From contig NC_080562.1 of NCBI RefSeq assembly GCF_030253575.1, positions 28,369,852-28,433,851 on the forward strand: a stretch of 64,000 bases of DNA, read 5' to 3'. Source of the DNA: Rhododendron vialii (Eukaryota; Streptophyta; Magnoliopsida; Ericales; Ericaceae). Position numbers and translations under genes: made by a program. Shown here one piece after another: positions 12,110 through 24,990 of this stretch; the first letter of the stretch is position 1, and every line of letters begins with the position of its first letter. Below the pieces are notes generated by a model. The model was given only the letters and a program-made list of their open reading frames with translations, did no database searches and was not told the DNA's origin.

Positions 12110-13875
12110 AGTGATGTCTACGCATTTTCAAAGAGCAAAATCAAGACCCCAGCCATGGACCAAGTCATTCTGCAATAAAAGAAAAGAATTTTAATACTTA
12201 CCAAAGACAGCTTGAAGGGTTGGGAGCGATAGGAAAACGTGAAGATAATGTTTTGTACCTGAATGATATGCCAAACACAGCGCCATGCGTCTAGAGAAAA
12301 CACAGGTGCCATGATTTCAACAAATCTGTGAATTTTCAACAAAAGATAATCAGCAAAGACAATTTACCATATGAAGAAGCTAAGTGAAAACCCCAAAATG
12401 AGTTTGTACATATAAAATAGATGTAAAATGAATACATACGCTGCACATGGTGGCAAGTGTGGATCAGTGCACCGTATCTCTTTGGTTTCTCTGGAGGACA
12501 AACTTTAAAAAAAAAATTTGAAAGAGTGTCTAGCAACAGTACAAGTTTATCTGACAAAGCAACAATAAATGCAGATCATCTCACTTGTGAACTTCACTAT
12601 CATCCCTCTTTTTGGTCATCTGCCATGTAAAACCATCATTTGGCTCCACAAAACCTAGTTGAGAAATTTCCAATCTATGCTTCCTCACCAGTTTAATATA
12701 ATATATCTGCATTTAATTGATAACATTAATAAACCCGATCCATTTAAACAACATCTTCAAAGATACTGAAATTTTCACTCGCTCCTCTGGATCAGAATGC
12801 CCAACCCCGAGGTCGTCATCCCTAATAAAAACATAATCACAGGTCGCCACAATCTTAGGATGCAGAAAACGTTTGGCATACCACCTTGCACAAATTTCAA
12901 CGAGTTTAGATATAAAATTAGGTAAAAATTTGTTAATCTAATATGCTTCAATAACAAGCCAATACAGCCCATCTAAAAACGTTGTTAGGAGGCAGAAGTA
13001 GGCATAACAGATTTACCATTTAGTTTGTTTCCGGACACTTATGTGGATAGCCCGCTTTGACCACTCAAATTCATCACTCACTTGTCCAACCATCATAATG
13101 GAACAGCAAAATGGTGAAGTTCTATGATAACTGTAAAACCATGGAATCACGATGTGAGAGAGAGAGAAAGAGAAATCAGTCCAACCTTTTTGATTGCTGC
13201 AATCAATATTCTTCTTTTGATCATAACCAACAGTAAAGGCCATGAGATACTTTGGTTTGACAACTAAGTCCGACAATCACTACTTAACTTAATTCAAAAT
13301 AACAAAATCATTCACTAATCATGAGAGAAAGTGCAGTCATCCGCAGCATTTTGTGTTAAGAACTGGAAGTTTCTGGCAGCCATCCATGTTATGAAGACCC
13401 AATACAAGTTGAATTTGGCATTTATTTTCCACATCACTCTTATCCTAGAGCTCCTGTTTTATGACAAAAACCTTTTTCCTGCCACTCTTGCTTCTATAAC
13501 TCATTTTTCATTGTATTCAGTGACCTACAAAACATATTAGCGTTCATGTATCTGCTATAGTGACAGAACAGAAGATACCATTTTAGGACGTTTTGTTTTG
13601 TATTTCTTCTAGTTTTCCTTCTCTCTTTCCCCAATGGAGAGAGAGATCGTCAAAAATTTTATCACCCACCAGACCACCACCAAAAGGGAAAAATCAAAAA
13701 GTCAAATTTATGGTATACCACTCCACTGGTTCTATGGTAGAAGGTACATACCTCATTAGGCAAACCCCACAAGCTGTGGAGATAGAAATCTGACTCAGTT
13801 TCAATGATGCCTAGGGCAAGCCTCTCAACCCCTCCAGGATTTGTGGGTACCCAAATCCGCATATAATCACGAGGT
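12110..13875 (-). pseudogene. DUF707 family protein pseudogene
   Basis: Exons of the plant DUF707 family (storage-protein or lysine-ketoglutarate-reductase-like annotation, function not established) lie in order on the minus strand. They are 13752-13870 (GGVERLALGIIETESDFYL), about 13180-13265 (KYLMAFTVGYDQKKNID), 13016-13130 (NFTILLFHYDGWTS, FEWSKRAIHISVRKQTKW), 12769-12874 (WYAKRFLHPKIVATCDYVF, then DDDLG), 12590-12712 (LVRKHRLEISQLGF, WQMTKKRDD), 12437-12500 (TDPHLPPCAA), 12249-12327 (RFVEIMAPVFSLDAWRCVWH) and 12118-12170 (NDLVHGWGLDFAL). In the last exon a stop follows FAL where the family has an arginine codon, and the second core exon is frameshifted after YDGWTSE. The C-terminal exons are absent. 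A decayed gene piece with introns intact. Confidence 0.88.
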
Positions 13876-14369
13876 TGCAAGTTAATATGAGAACAAAAAA
13901 TCAAGAACTTACATGAGTACATGCCTACTTACAATCACTAAAAAAATTACAAAAACAGAAAAAGTCACTGCTAACTGTGATTAGATGACTTAATCAACCG
14001 AATAATAATTGAATATTGTAACCACGGCTAATAGAGAGCAGGTAACAGACTGGAAAGTATCATCTCAACTCAACTCAACAAAGCCTTCCCCTGTCTATTT
14101 AGGACAAGCTTCACAATCCTGTTGGCCACTTCGTTTAAACACAGGGCCATAAATTCAATAGGTATGTCACAAAGTCGAAGCTTATGACAGATGTCTTAAT
14201 GGTTATGTACTACGCATTATGGGACCCATTCCAATCGGGATATACAGTCCTAGAGCAGCAATGTGAAGGCAATACTTCTGTTCCATGGCCTTAATACTCT
14301 CTAACGACTTCAATCTACCATACATATGCCTTCTAGATATATGCAGTACTACATTATTACATGCGTCAT

Positions 14370-14370
<1 letters not shown>
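13876..14370. other. Spacer, no gene seen
   Basis: AT-rich sequence between the DUF707 piece and a microsatellite. The short frames are not recognisable. Confidence 0.5.
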
Positions 14371-14409
<39 letters not shown>

Positions 14410-14410
14410 G
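14369..14410. repeat. (CA)n(TA)n microsatellite
   Basis: A run of CA dinucleotides followed directly by TA dinucleotides, about 42 bp in total. It abuts a Helitron-like 3' end. Confidence 0.95.
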
Positions 14411-14412
14411 CA

Positions 14413-14460
14413 CTAGAAATTGCCCGTGCCTAAAGGCACAACGCAACACGTTTTTTAACA
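14413..14460 (-). mobile_element. Helitron-like 3' terminus (minus strand)
   Basis: Read on the minus strand, a hairpin GTGCC-TTTA-GGCAC (14426-14439) is followed about 10 nt later by CTAG and then a T. This is the Helitron 3' signature: a short hairpin, then CTRR at the end, inserted before T. The element body would extend to the right. No matching 5' TC end was pinned down. Confidence 0.5.
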
Positions 14461-15749
14461 CGACTGAAATGAATTATCAAAGAGTGTAATTATTTTTCTT
14501 GGTTGAGGAGCGTGTAATTTTGGTAAAAAATGAAATAGTCAAAACAAAAGTTACAGACACCAACAGGTTGAACACCAAAGAAATGAACATAGCATAGACA
14601 GGCATCAAAATGCACGCTCCCTTTCTCTACTTTGAAAGGAGAAACAAATTCTCTACATCTAATTAACTGAAAGAAAAAATCACTAACCCCAATCATTTCA
14701 AGAAGGGGAAAAAATATATTCATTCATTAAATTTTTTGTCCTATTGGTTAGTGGAACCAAGAGCCTCGCATAGCGTCATGGGACTGGGAGAGAGGTTTGA
14801 GATCCTGACTTTCTCGATTCGTATTTAACTACTAGGTGAATAGTTATGTATGAATCTCCTCAGATTCGTGCAAACTCCGATCGAAGACAGAAATGTGCCA
14901 TTGCAGAGACCCACGGGGCTACTCCCGCTGCTACTGTAACTGTTTTCTTTAGAAAATGCCGACATCTACTCGAAATGGCTTGACATTCCAGAACAGGAAC
15001 TTGACCTGCAAAACGAACATCTTGAAGTAGCATAGTGAATCCAAATTGACGGGGCACGTGTTAATGAAAGTAGATGATGGGTTTCTGAATGGTAGTGAAC
15101 AAATTAACAGAATTCCAAGTTAAATGCATTTCATTCTTTCAACTATCAATGTGACCAGACCTTGAATTCTCTAAGAAAGCTAAGCATTGAAGAGGACTAT
15201 AAACCAATTTTTGATTGGAAACAGAATTCCAACTTTCTAAGCCAATTTTTCTAAGCTAAACATTTTCTAAACCAATTCTTGTTTCATTGTTTCATTGTTC
15301 AAAGGACAAAGAAATAAAGACATTAAACGATTGATTGGAAACACCAAAACAGTGGACAAAGCGGAGTTTGAATTGGTTACCTTTATGCTCTCCTTGTCCC
15401 CATGAACTTCCTATCCTTGAAATCACGAAGCTTTAGCAGACTAACTTGTAGAAATGACACCTGATAGAGAACAAATGAGTTCACAAATAGGTTCTCAAAT
15501 GTGAGCGTTCGATATACAAAAAATATAGCCAAAGAGGGGGAAAAAAGATTAAAATGTTGAAATCTGTTACCTTTGGGTTATGCAATATGGGAGAGAGAGA
15601 GAGATGCATTATCTTTTCCCTTATTTGCGTAGATGACTTTTTCTTTTCCCTTGGACTTTGCCTTCTCCATTTCTTTGTCCTAGTGTTGAAAAAAAAAATT
15701 CAACTCCTGATAGACAACAAAACTATCAAAATTTAGTAAGTACATTTAA
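14461..15749. other. Spacer, no recognisable gene
   Basis: AT-rich sequence. A minus-strand frame at 14860-15057 (65 codons) has an even composition but no family I recognise. Confidence 0.4.
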
Positions 15750-15800
15750 TAGTAATGGCCCGTGCCTAGAGGCACGACGCAACACATTTTAAACACTGCA
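15750..15800 (-). mobile_element. Second Helitron-like 3' terminus (minus strand), related to 14413
   Basis: A perfect hairpin CGTGCC-TAGA-GGCACG (15761-15776) is embedded in sequence related to that at 14413-14460 (shared GCCCGTGCCTA and CGCAACACA blocks). The terminal tetramer is CTAT rather than CTRR, so this end may be decayed. Confidence 0.4.
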
Positions 15801-18191
15801 TAAATGAAGTATCATTCCCCACTATTAACCACTCTCCTTCCCGTTTATAAGCCAATGACCATGGCAAGAAGAACTAAAACTCTAAATAAGTACAATAAGA
15901 CTAAAAAAAACATGTCCATATTAGCTTACACTTCAAAGGGGACATTTACAGGGGACATGCCCAACTCTATTATTTTTGGGTAAGTTGAAATATCAACCAA
16001 CACAAATTTCTGGAGTCAAAAAAAGGCAGCATTGCCTCTCGAATACAACCCGCTACAATGTTAGCTGCAAAAACATTTCCCCTTTAGAAACCACAGTTGG
16101 GTGTTTCAAAGGACAACACTGAGTCCCGCCAATATTTTCTGGAACATCAGTCACTTTGTTGCCCTCTCGTGGAGTGTGATTCATAGAGCTCTTACTACAA
16201 ATCTGGCAATCCTCAATCAGATTCCTATGAGGGTGATAGGGAGCTGGATTTTCTTTGGTCAGATTCACTACTTCCAGCAAATCCATCAGATTCACTACAT
16301 CTGTTATCAAAGGAATACTGCATAAGTAAATGCCTGGTAGTGTGAGCGCAAAATAGGAGACTTGCCCAAGCTGTGTTATTCAAACCCCTTAGCTTCACAG
16401 TCTTTCATCTTTCCCATTATATCGACAGAAACACAACCAATGTGAACAAGTAATTTCAAGGTGAGAGTATGGCAAACGAAGGTATAACAAAGGCGGTACC
16501 CTAAGATCCTCACGATCAAAGAACTAAGCTGAAGTCACGTTGCAACACGTATAAAATTGCATAGTCAAATGGGATTTCTAACCAACTATATTTCTCCTAA
16601 CCACAACCATTAACTTTAGTGATTGGTCAAACCAATAACTAACCAAAAAAAAAACATACAAAAGGGGAAACAACAAAAACTGATCATAGCTATTACCATA
16701 TGAAAATCCTCTTCATGTTCATTCCCAGTGAGATGTCCAAGACCCTCTAAGCATTCATTTGCAGCTTCACTTCCACCACATTCTTTAAACCTTGCGTACC
16801 AAAGCAATCATAAATTTAGCAACTCATCACTATGGGAATACAGAAGTACACGTAAACTGTATTGAGAACAAAAACAGGTAATCGTTGTTGGTTCCCAACT
16901 TCTCTAAACCCCATCAAACCTAATTTACAATCAACCTAATATACCACTATCCAAATTATCAGCTCTTTTCTCTTGTAAATGGGCATCACCTAATATTCTT
17001 TTTTCCTTCAAGAGATACAAATGGATATTTAGAGGCCAATTTGTGAAATAAAAGGGCAATGAAATAAGTATTATTTACCCTAAGCTTCTGTGTATGTCCA
17101 TATCTCCTTCACTGGTACCCATCATAAACACAAAATGAAACCAACGCAGTCTAATTCCACCAAGGCATTTCATATAACCAATGCATTACATTTAGCAAAA
17201 ACTCCCTAAAAACATAAAAGAAGCATTTAGGATGCAAAAACATAAAAATAAATAAACTAAGTCGGGCTCGTGTGTGCAAAAAATTGATTGCATATATGAA
17301 AAAAAAGAAAGAAGAAGAAGCATTGAGGATGCAAATTAACATGTTTCAGGCCATCTAACGTGTTCCAAAAGATTAAGTATTAGACTTAAATTCTCTATCC
17401 ACCCTATGAAGAAAAGATTAAAAAAATTGAACTATGACAGCTTTTCTTTCTTCTTTTTTTTTTATTTGGCTTGAAGTTGCCAAACTATGCAAATAAGATA
17501 ATGCGCAATAAGACGGCACTGAATACCGATAGGTCTCAAGCCTCACCCAAAATGTCTATGTTTCTACTCGACTCCTTCCAACATCCCCCAATTTTAAACC
17601 CTTGTGAATCGCCCAAACCCGTTACCATTTGCAGGCTAATCCCGCTCTACACATCCCAGCCCTCTCTAGTCTCCCCTTTTGCCAACAATCAACACAATCG
17701 AAGCAATACAAAATTAACTTTGTACAAAAGCATCAGATTCATGTTGCAGGATTTCATTTTATAGCACCTCAATCAGACATACTAATGAACCCTACAAATG
17801 AAATTTGACTCCTTCCAACATCCCCAAACTCTAAACCACCTCTGAATAGAACAAACCAGTTACCATTTGTAGCGTAATCCACACTACAAACCCGTTATTC
17901 ACTTTTTATTGCTTTCATCATCCATATAAAAGAGAAGTCGGTAAAGGGCAATCAACATAAGTCTTGATCAAATAAATTTTTGCCTAAAGATAATCGGATA
18001 GTATAAAAATCTAGAACAAAAAGAATGAAATCATTTTTTTTAGAAAAGCTAACGATTGACTTGTAATAAGAGTTGACAACAAATATATAAGTACTTCTCA
18101 AACAACCATATTAGCATGATTATCTAACCAAAAAAGGGGAGGAAAAAACATTTCTAATCCCATCATACCGCATTCTTAACACACGAAATAT
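15801..18191. other. Spacer with two unidentified coding-like minus-strand stretches
   Basis: Mostly intron-like AT-rich sequence. Two stretches look exon-like on the minus strand: about 16695-16805 (FKECGGSEAANECLEGLGHL) and 16053-16310 (NLIEDCQICSKSSMNHTPRE). They might belong to one decayed gene, but I do not recognise the family. Nothing else is supported. Confidence 0.35.
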
Positions 18192-18819
18192 GGGGGTGTT
18201 TGGGAGGCAACTTTTTGGCTTTTCATTTTTCACTTTTTGTCTTTTTGACTTTTGGGATTATGATTAGAATGTATTTTGTATTTAGTAGAGTGTTTGGATG
18301 ATATGTGCAGAACGCATTTTACAGTAGGAGTAGTGTTTGGAAGATATGGAATGAAAATGAATTATGGATTGATTTTTTACTATGTTGCCCCCAATTATTA
18401 ATAATGGTGTATATTGTATATAAATAATGTTTGGGCTCAATTTATTTAAAATTTAATTCCGAAATTCTGCCCCCGGTCATGATTCATGAAATTCTGCCCC
18501 CGGTCATGATTCATGAACTGGTGTCCCCCGTTTTTATTTTTAATTATATTTTTATTATTTCAATTATTGTTTGTTGTTACTTTTCCTAAACCATGGCAAA
18601 AATGGGAATTATCCAAAAAGAGAGAGGGTAGCCTTGTCTTTTTGGCATGGTTGAATTCAAAAATGTGAAAATGGAAATCCAAAAAGCTCCTATTTCCAAA
18701 TTTTATGTTTTGTTGTAGAAACAAGAAATTGCAAAATCCATTTTCCCTCTTCCTCCCAAACACCCAAAATCCAAAAATGGGAATTGAAAAATGTAAAACC
18801 ATGCCTCCCAAACACCCCC
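18192..18819. mobile_element. MITE with long terminal inverted repeats (628 bp)
   Basis: Starts GGGGGTGTTTGGGAGGCA and ends with its exact reverse complement TGCCTCCCAAACACCCCC. The inversion continues weakly inward. The trinucleotide TAT flanks both sides (18189-18191 and 18820-18822), consistent with a 3-bp target duplication as in PIF/Harbinger-type elements. The interior is AT-rich and non-coding and includes a direct repeat (ATTCTGCCCCCGGTCATGAT, twice, 18462-18515). Confidence 0.85.
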
Positions 18820-20888
18820 TATGTATCCTCAGTGACTTTAGTAAGGATCATGAAACGTGATCAGATAATAAATTAGACAGTGGAGCCCATAGATTTCACA
18901 CCTACAGACTTCTTCATTTATTTCTAATCACAGTTTATTAAGCCAAGCAAATTGCACATACAGCCATACCTAAAGGCACGAATCAAACCTAAATCAACCA
19001 ACCAGTTCAAAAGTTTCTTCCAAATATTGTCAGAAATCGGGGGGAGGATCTCTTACCGGTAAGGATTTCAACAACCTTGAAATACTACCTTTGAACATTA
19101 CCTTCTATGCCTTCAATACCTGACACATTTTTTCAAAAAAAAAATGAGTAGCAACATATTGGAGACAAATCCGATGCTACCCATTGTGCTCTCTTTATAA
19201 CCATAAACAAAAGTCAATCAATGAAGCAACTTTTATTTCCATCGGTTAGTTTTCTTCAATGTTTATAGGTAATGATTTATAACCAGCCAACAATTGAATC
19301 GATCAAAACTCAACCACGAAAAATAATGAAGAACACATAAAATAGAGATTCTTACACGGAATGATGGTTTGGTGAGAAGCTGATTGTTGTTGTGCGAAGT
19401 TCTCGATTTAATCTTCATTAGCTGAAGCCGAATTTCACTTTGCCAGTCAAATCCAATGGCTACAATAGAAAACGAAAGTCGGAAATGTGATTTCGTGGGA
19501 AATACTTCTTTGAAGATTCTAAATATGAGACCAAAAATGATTTGAAAGCATAAGGGTATGGTAGTTGGGACCTTTAGCCAAACACTTGAAAGGCAATTGA
19601 AATTAATGTTCCTGTTTCGATATACAAATCAAAAGACAGAAATAGAAGATCTCAGTTTGTTGCTTCCATTTTTTATTTGTCCATCAATGGTTTCATAGTG
19701 GCCTTTTGTCAAACATGTGGTGAGTTCCTATAAATCAGTTCTTCATAAAAAAAATTTACGAGACATTAAGCAAGGGGGGAAACCCCATCAAGAATAAAAG
19801 TATTGTATACCATAAAATTAGAGAATTTTGCACCTTTCAACAACCCATTCAATCCAAAACTGGAGAACAACCGTAAGAGAACTCTCTTAGAGGACAGAGG
19901 AACCGATTTCTTACCTGAGAACAACCCGATGTGTGAACTGGCCATGAGATTTAGTACAGAGTTTTGGGTACGTTTAATCCTCCACCATCTAAGCACTTCC
20001 TACCGATCCCCAACCATCCGCTACCCGTCATCCCGTGGCGTTGCGAGAGATTGCCTGATTTAACGACGTTCCTTGAGTTGCCATAGAGTTCGGTATCTAG
20101 ACATCTATACTGTGTGAGATCGATAAAGATCAGAGAGAGGGTAATCGTTAGATACTTAGATATGGGAGAGAGGCAATAATCGTTAAAATTTTGAAAAAGA
20201 GAGAGAGAGCGCACCAGAGAGAAAAAAGGGGGAGGATAAACGTGTTTCATTCCACAACCTCAATTTGATCCAACGGCCACGTTGAGTAAAAGCAATTGAA
20301 CAGCCAGGATTTTTAGATACACATTTTTTTTCAAAAGCCATGAGCTACTGGATAATGTAGGCTGAAAGAAGCCCGTGCCAAAATAATTCCAAGCCTTGAT
20401 CAACTAAGATTTTGAAGAAAAATGACAACATTGAAAAAACATCACTTTAGCAGGAACCAAAGCCATATATTCCTTCATCTAACATCATATAATCTGGGTA
20501 CAAGAAACTAAGCTTTTTTACCGCAAAAATAACAACAATTACATAAATCCAGGATCTAATTTCAAAACATACAACCTAAATGAAACAAACGAGAGAGCAT
20601 CAACTTGACATACCGATGGAAGATTGCAATGTCAGCCCTTGAAAGGGTTTCCATGAACTTCTTATGCTTCGATATGAAACACGGGAAGGTAGAGGAGGGA
20701 TGCCACCATATGAACCCGAGAAATGAGACTTTGAGTTGAATACCTTCAGAGAAATACTCAGAGTGACCAAGGACAAGGAGCATCCATTTAGAATCATCTC
20801 CCGGCAATCAAAACAGCATTTATGTATATATGTGAATAATGTATATACCATCACAAGATATAGAATATTTGCAAGCAGGGACACCACT
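18820..20888. other. Spacer, no recognisable gene
   Basis: AT-rich sequence. Around 19900-20230 GC content rises and GAGAGA tracts appear, as in a plant 5' leader, but I cannot tie this to a gene. A minus-strand frame at 19766-19996 is unassigned. Confidence 0.35.
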
Positions 20889-21232
20889 AGGGACACGGGA
20901 GGACACGGCACGGACACCGATGGAAACACGGCAGGGTCAAACTGTAATTTTAAAAAAAAATTAGGGGCCAAAATGTAATTTCTTTAAAACTTTCAAAGTT
21001 CAAACTGTTATTTTTCAATAGGGTTGTATTGAACTTATGGATGTCTTGTTTTGTTTGAATGGTATTGGAACTATGAATTTTTTCATTTTGTCCACATTTT
21101 GTCATTTAAACTTGAAAAAAAAAATTGAAAAAAAATATAAATAAATATACAAGTGGCGTGTCCCCCGTATCCGTATCCCCATTTTTTTAGAATTCCCGTG
21201 TCCTTGTGTCAGTGTCCGTGTCCATGAAATGT
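20889..21232. mobile_element. MITE-like element with GGACACGG termini
   Basis: The left end carries GGGACACGGGAGGACACGG. The right end carries CCGTGTCCTTGTG and AGTGTCCGTGTCC, roughly its inverse. The core of about 340 bp is AT-rich with no frame. The inverted ends are repetitive, so exact termini are uncertain. Confidence 0.6.
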
Positions 21233-23080
21233 GGAAGAGGAATAAAGGATCTGCAAATGATATGGACAGTTTAATTATTTTCTTTATGAAAGAAATTACC
21301 AGCAAAACTACTGGAATTGGATCATTGGGCATTTGAAACTTTTCAACTGTGATGTAGAAAGATTGAGTAGATGAAACAAGTAACACCAAACAAGTCCATA
21401 AACGAGGTACCTTGGCAATCTAAGTCAAAAGAAGATGGCCAGGAAATATCACTAATGAGTAAAGAGCAACCAACATGTGCCATTCAAGGATTTAAAGGAG
21501 ACGACAAATGGAGAGAACTACAGGAAACTAGATGCTACCAACTTCTCTCATTGTTTCAATATTTTACATATTTATCGAGTAAAAAGAATCACTGATCCTG
21601 CCATAAAGAGTTTACGGAAAAAATATTTGATGATGCTTCGTTTAAGCTTTCATTGGTTCAAAAAGATCCACTAAATTAATTTCTTCATAAATGGAATTGA
21701 AGAAGAAAGAACGGCAAGAATATTTAAGAAGTATTACTGAAACTCACCGTATGTGGTGGCATCATGGTTGAGGGAAGCAAATACGAACCAAGTACATCCC
21801 TGATACATTGTTCCTGCACATGGTTGAAAAAGAACTAAAATGTGTTGCAATTCACCCTTTCAAAAGCCAAACTCATTATTTCACCTTTCACCCAAACTTC
21901 GTATCAGAAAAAACAAATCTCAAATACCATGCGACTGAGAAAGGCTAATGTATCAGTCAAGCAATGAAGCAATATGATTCATAGAAAACACTAGTCAAAA
22001 TGAACTCCCCAAAACCCTATGATTGAGCATTATAAATTTTGAAACTAGAGAACTGCATACGCTATGTGATTTGAGGCAGTTTTTCACTCTCACAATTAAT
22101 GTCACAAAATTTCAGTGGACAAAGTATTTAGAATACACGAAGGTCACAGATGTTACCAGGGAATTCAAAATCTGTTTTAAGGTAGACTCATCTTCATCCA
22201 ACGACTTGAAGTACACCTCCACCATATCAGTCGGTTCAAGGGCAGCTTTCTTTCGTAGCTTCTGGATTTTATTAACAACCTAAACAATTCAAGATTACAA
22301 TCATCATTACAAGATAGCTTTTGGATCCTATTACAAACCTACTCTATTGAAGTTTGGAACTTGTATACAAGCCTCCCTCCCTCATCCGCCTACTTATGAG
22401 AGCAACCACAAGTCACAAAAGTAATCACAAGCAGCTTTGATTTACCTCACGAGCAACCCCAGCCTCAAACAATGACTCATCAGGGCGCAAATCCAATATC
22501 ACCAAAACATCACCTAAACATGTGATTGAAAATGAATGTCAAGAAATTCATGATCATACGCTGTTGTATTTGAGGAGATAATGTCCCCACGGATCCTTAC
22601 CATCTCCTGCAGCATCAATTTCCTCCTCTGTCATATTATCAGGGCGCCGGAAACCCCAGTTGATCTAAAAGTCAAAAGAATGTCAGCTCTTAGAGATACA
22701 AGTAAATATTCAGCGAAATAATACAATTGATGTCTAAAAGGTAATTCAAGTGCTATTTCCGAATTAATTCCAGTCAGAATATAAAAGGTGGCTCCCATTG
22801 AACTAATACGTAATCTAAATGGACTAAGAACTTGTGCATAATAGAGGTAACCAGTAGGACAGCTTATAGAGGGCCAATATATGGGCCGATAAAGCCAGAA
22901 ACAACAATGCACCTTAATATCAGACAGCTTCAAACAGTGTATAGCAATGGTAACTTCTCCATGCTTCTCGAAATCTAAAATATCTTTTTGAGACATGGCT
23001 TTGACTTCCTTGGCAACAATGCCCATTGATTTTCCAAGACGCTTACCTAATACACTAGGAAACAGCTCAAGGACAAACTT

Positions 23081-23094
<14 letters not shown>

Positions 23095-23125
<31 letters not shown>
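23095..23125. repeat. (GA)n microsatellite in IleRS intron
   Basis: About 30 bp of AG repeats inside an intron of the IleRS fragment. Confidence 0.95.
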
Positions 23126-23129
<4 letters not shown>

Positions 23130-24885
23130 TAAATCATAAAATAGTACCTGAAATCAGGCTCAGCTCGTAGAGAAGCATACTTCAAAAGATCATTGCAGGG
23201 GACAATGGATTTTACATTGAGTTCCTCCAACACAAACTACAAAAAGAAAACCGAACTATAAGAAAACCAAAAAGTTAAGCACTGAAAAAGGCAATCAGAA
23301 ACCCAAAAGAAATTAATGAAATATTGGAATACTGTCTGAAACCTCTAAGATTTCACATACTAGATCTACATCTAATCGTAAAAGCAATTCAATCCGAACA
23401 ACATTCCAGACAAAAACACATAAATCATCAAACAGAAATAGAGCATAGTTCCGAACTTCAAGTAGATTTAGTAATCCTCAAACACTACAAAATATCCATT
23501 TGAGATATATCTAAGATCTCAATTGAAACTAGGTTCTCAGCATTATTCAATAAAGCAAGATTCCATCAGAACAGAATTGCAGAACACTTTCATAGTATGC
23601 TATGCGAGGCAATAGTTTCCTAAGTATGTCAAGAGAAAAGGAACAACCATCCCTGCCAAGTTTAGATTGGTAATTTACCTGCAATGGAGTCACAAATTGC
23701 ATAAACATAAAATGAAAGAACAAGAGAAATTGTGTTGCCCATGCTGCATATAGGGTGGAATAAAGAGAAAAAAGCACACTCAAACATCCTGGTTGATTCA
23801 CACCACAGACAAGCCAATGATATGACCTCGTACGCCAAAAAGAAACTCTGTGAATGTATGACTTTACTTACAGCACAAACAATGAAATACATACAATTAT
23901 ATCATACTCTAAATACTGCAGATGTTCTTTCCAGCTATATCATTGAGAAACTCTGCATCAGGATGAACTACAACCATCTCCCTGCAGTTCACATAGAATA
24001 ATAGAAAAGGAAACAGTTATAAGGAAAGCAAATACAGAAGCACAGAAAGAAAGTAGTACATGGAATCAGACAAGGCACAAAAACTATTTGAGTGGTGTTT
24101 TCAGAGGCTTGTTGTGACGCTCACGGATATTCTGGGCAAGATCAATGATAATTTTCATCCTTTTAACACTCTGTTCAATACGTTGCCCTCCCTGAAAAGA
24201 CAAAGGGCTTTAGACAAGTTCCACCCAAACTCCCTAAGAACAGACTTAACTAATGCAGCAGGAATCAACAATACCTTCCCTTCTTCCTGGGGAAAACTGC
24301 AAAAGTGAATGCTTTCCTCCAACCCATTGGAAGCTTTACGCAGATTTTGGTAAAGAACTTCAGTAAAGAATGGTGTGAATGGAGCCATTGCTTTACAAGA
24401 AGTTAGGAGCACCTGAAATGCAAATCCAGATTACGAGACATTCTTTTTACGTGTAGGCATGTACGTTTATGTGGAATAGATATTCCTTTGAATCAAGATG
24501 ATAGGTAACCAATAGTTGAGTAGGTGAATAATAAGTGAATATAGAAGAGTAAATTACCAATAATTAAACATCCAGGACAGCAAGTCATAACGTTAAAGAA
24601 CCTGACACATCGCACGTTGTTACAAATAAGAATAGCAAGGGACCCTATTTGGAATATGCACATGCATAAAGCCACAACTAAGGCCAAGAAACCTAGAATC
24701 GCACGCTTCATGATCCAAGTGTACAATCGCACGCTTCATGATCCGTAATACACCAAGAATCAATTCATATCTAGGGGTGAATTACTCAAAGCATGATGCA
24801 TAGTAAAAACAGATGATTCACAATGCGTCTCGTGCAATTCCATTTGACACATCAAATAATCAATTCAGTTACTTTACATACTCCC

Positions 24886-24990
24886 TCCGTCCCCAAAGTT
24901 GTGATACACAATGTATATACGTTACATTTATCTTTCAAAACTTCTCCAATTCAATACATTGAATTGTGTTATATTAAGACAACGGATCAC
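24886..24990. mobile_element. Stowaway-type MITE fragment
   Basis: ACTCCCTCCGTCCCC is the typical Stowaway (Tc1/mariner) terminal sequence. The matching inverted end is not clear, so this looks like a one-ended remnant in an IleRS intron. Confidence 0.5.
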
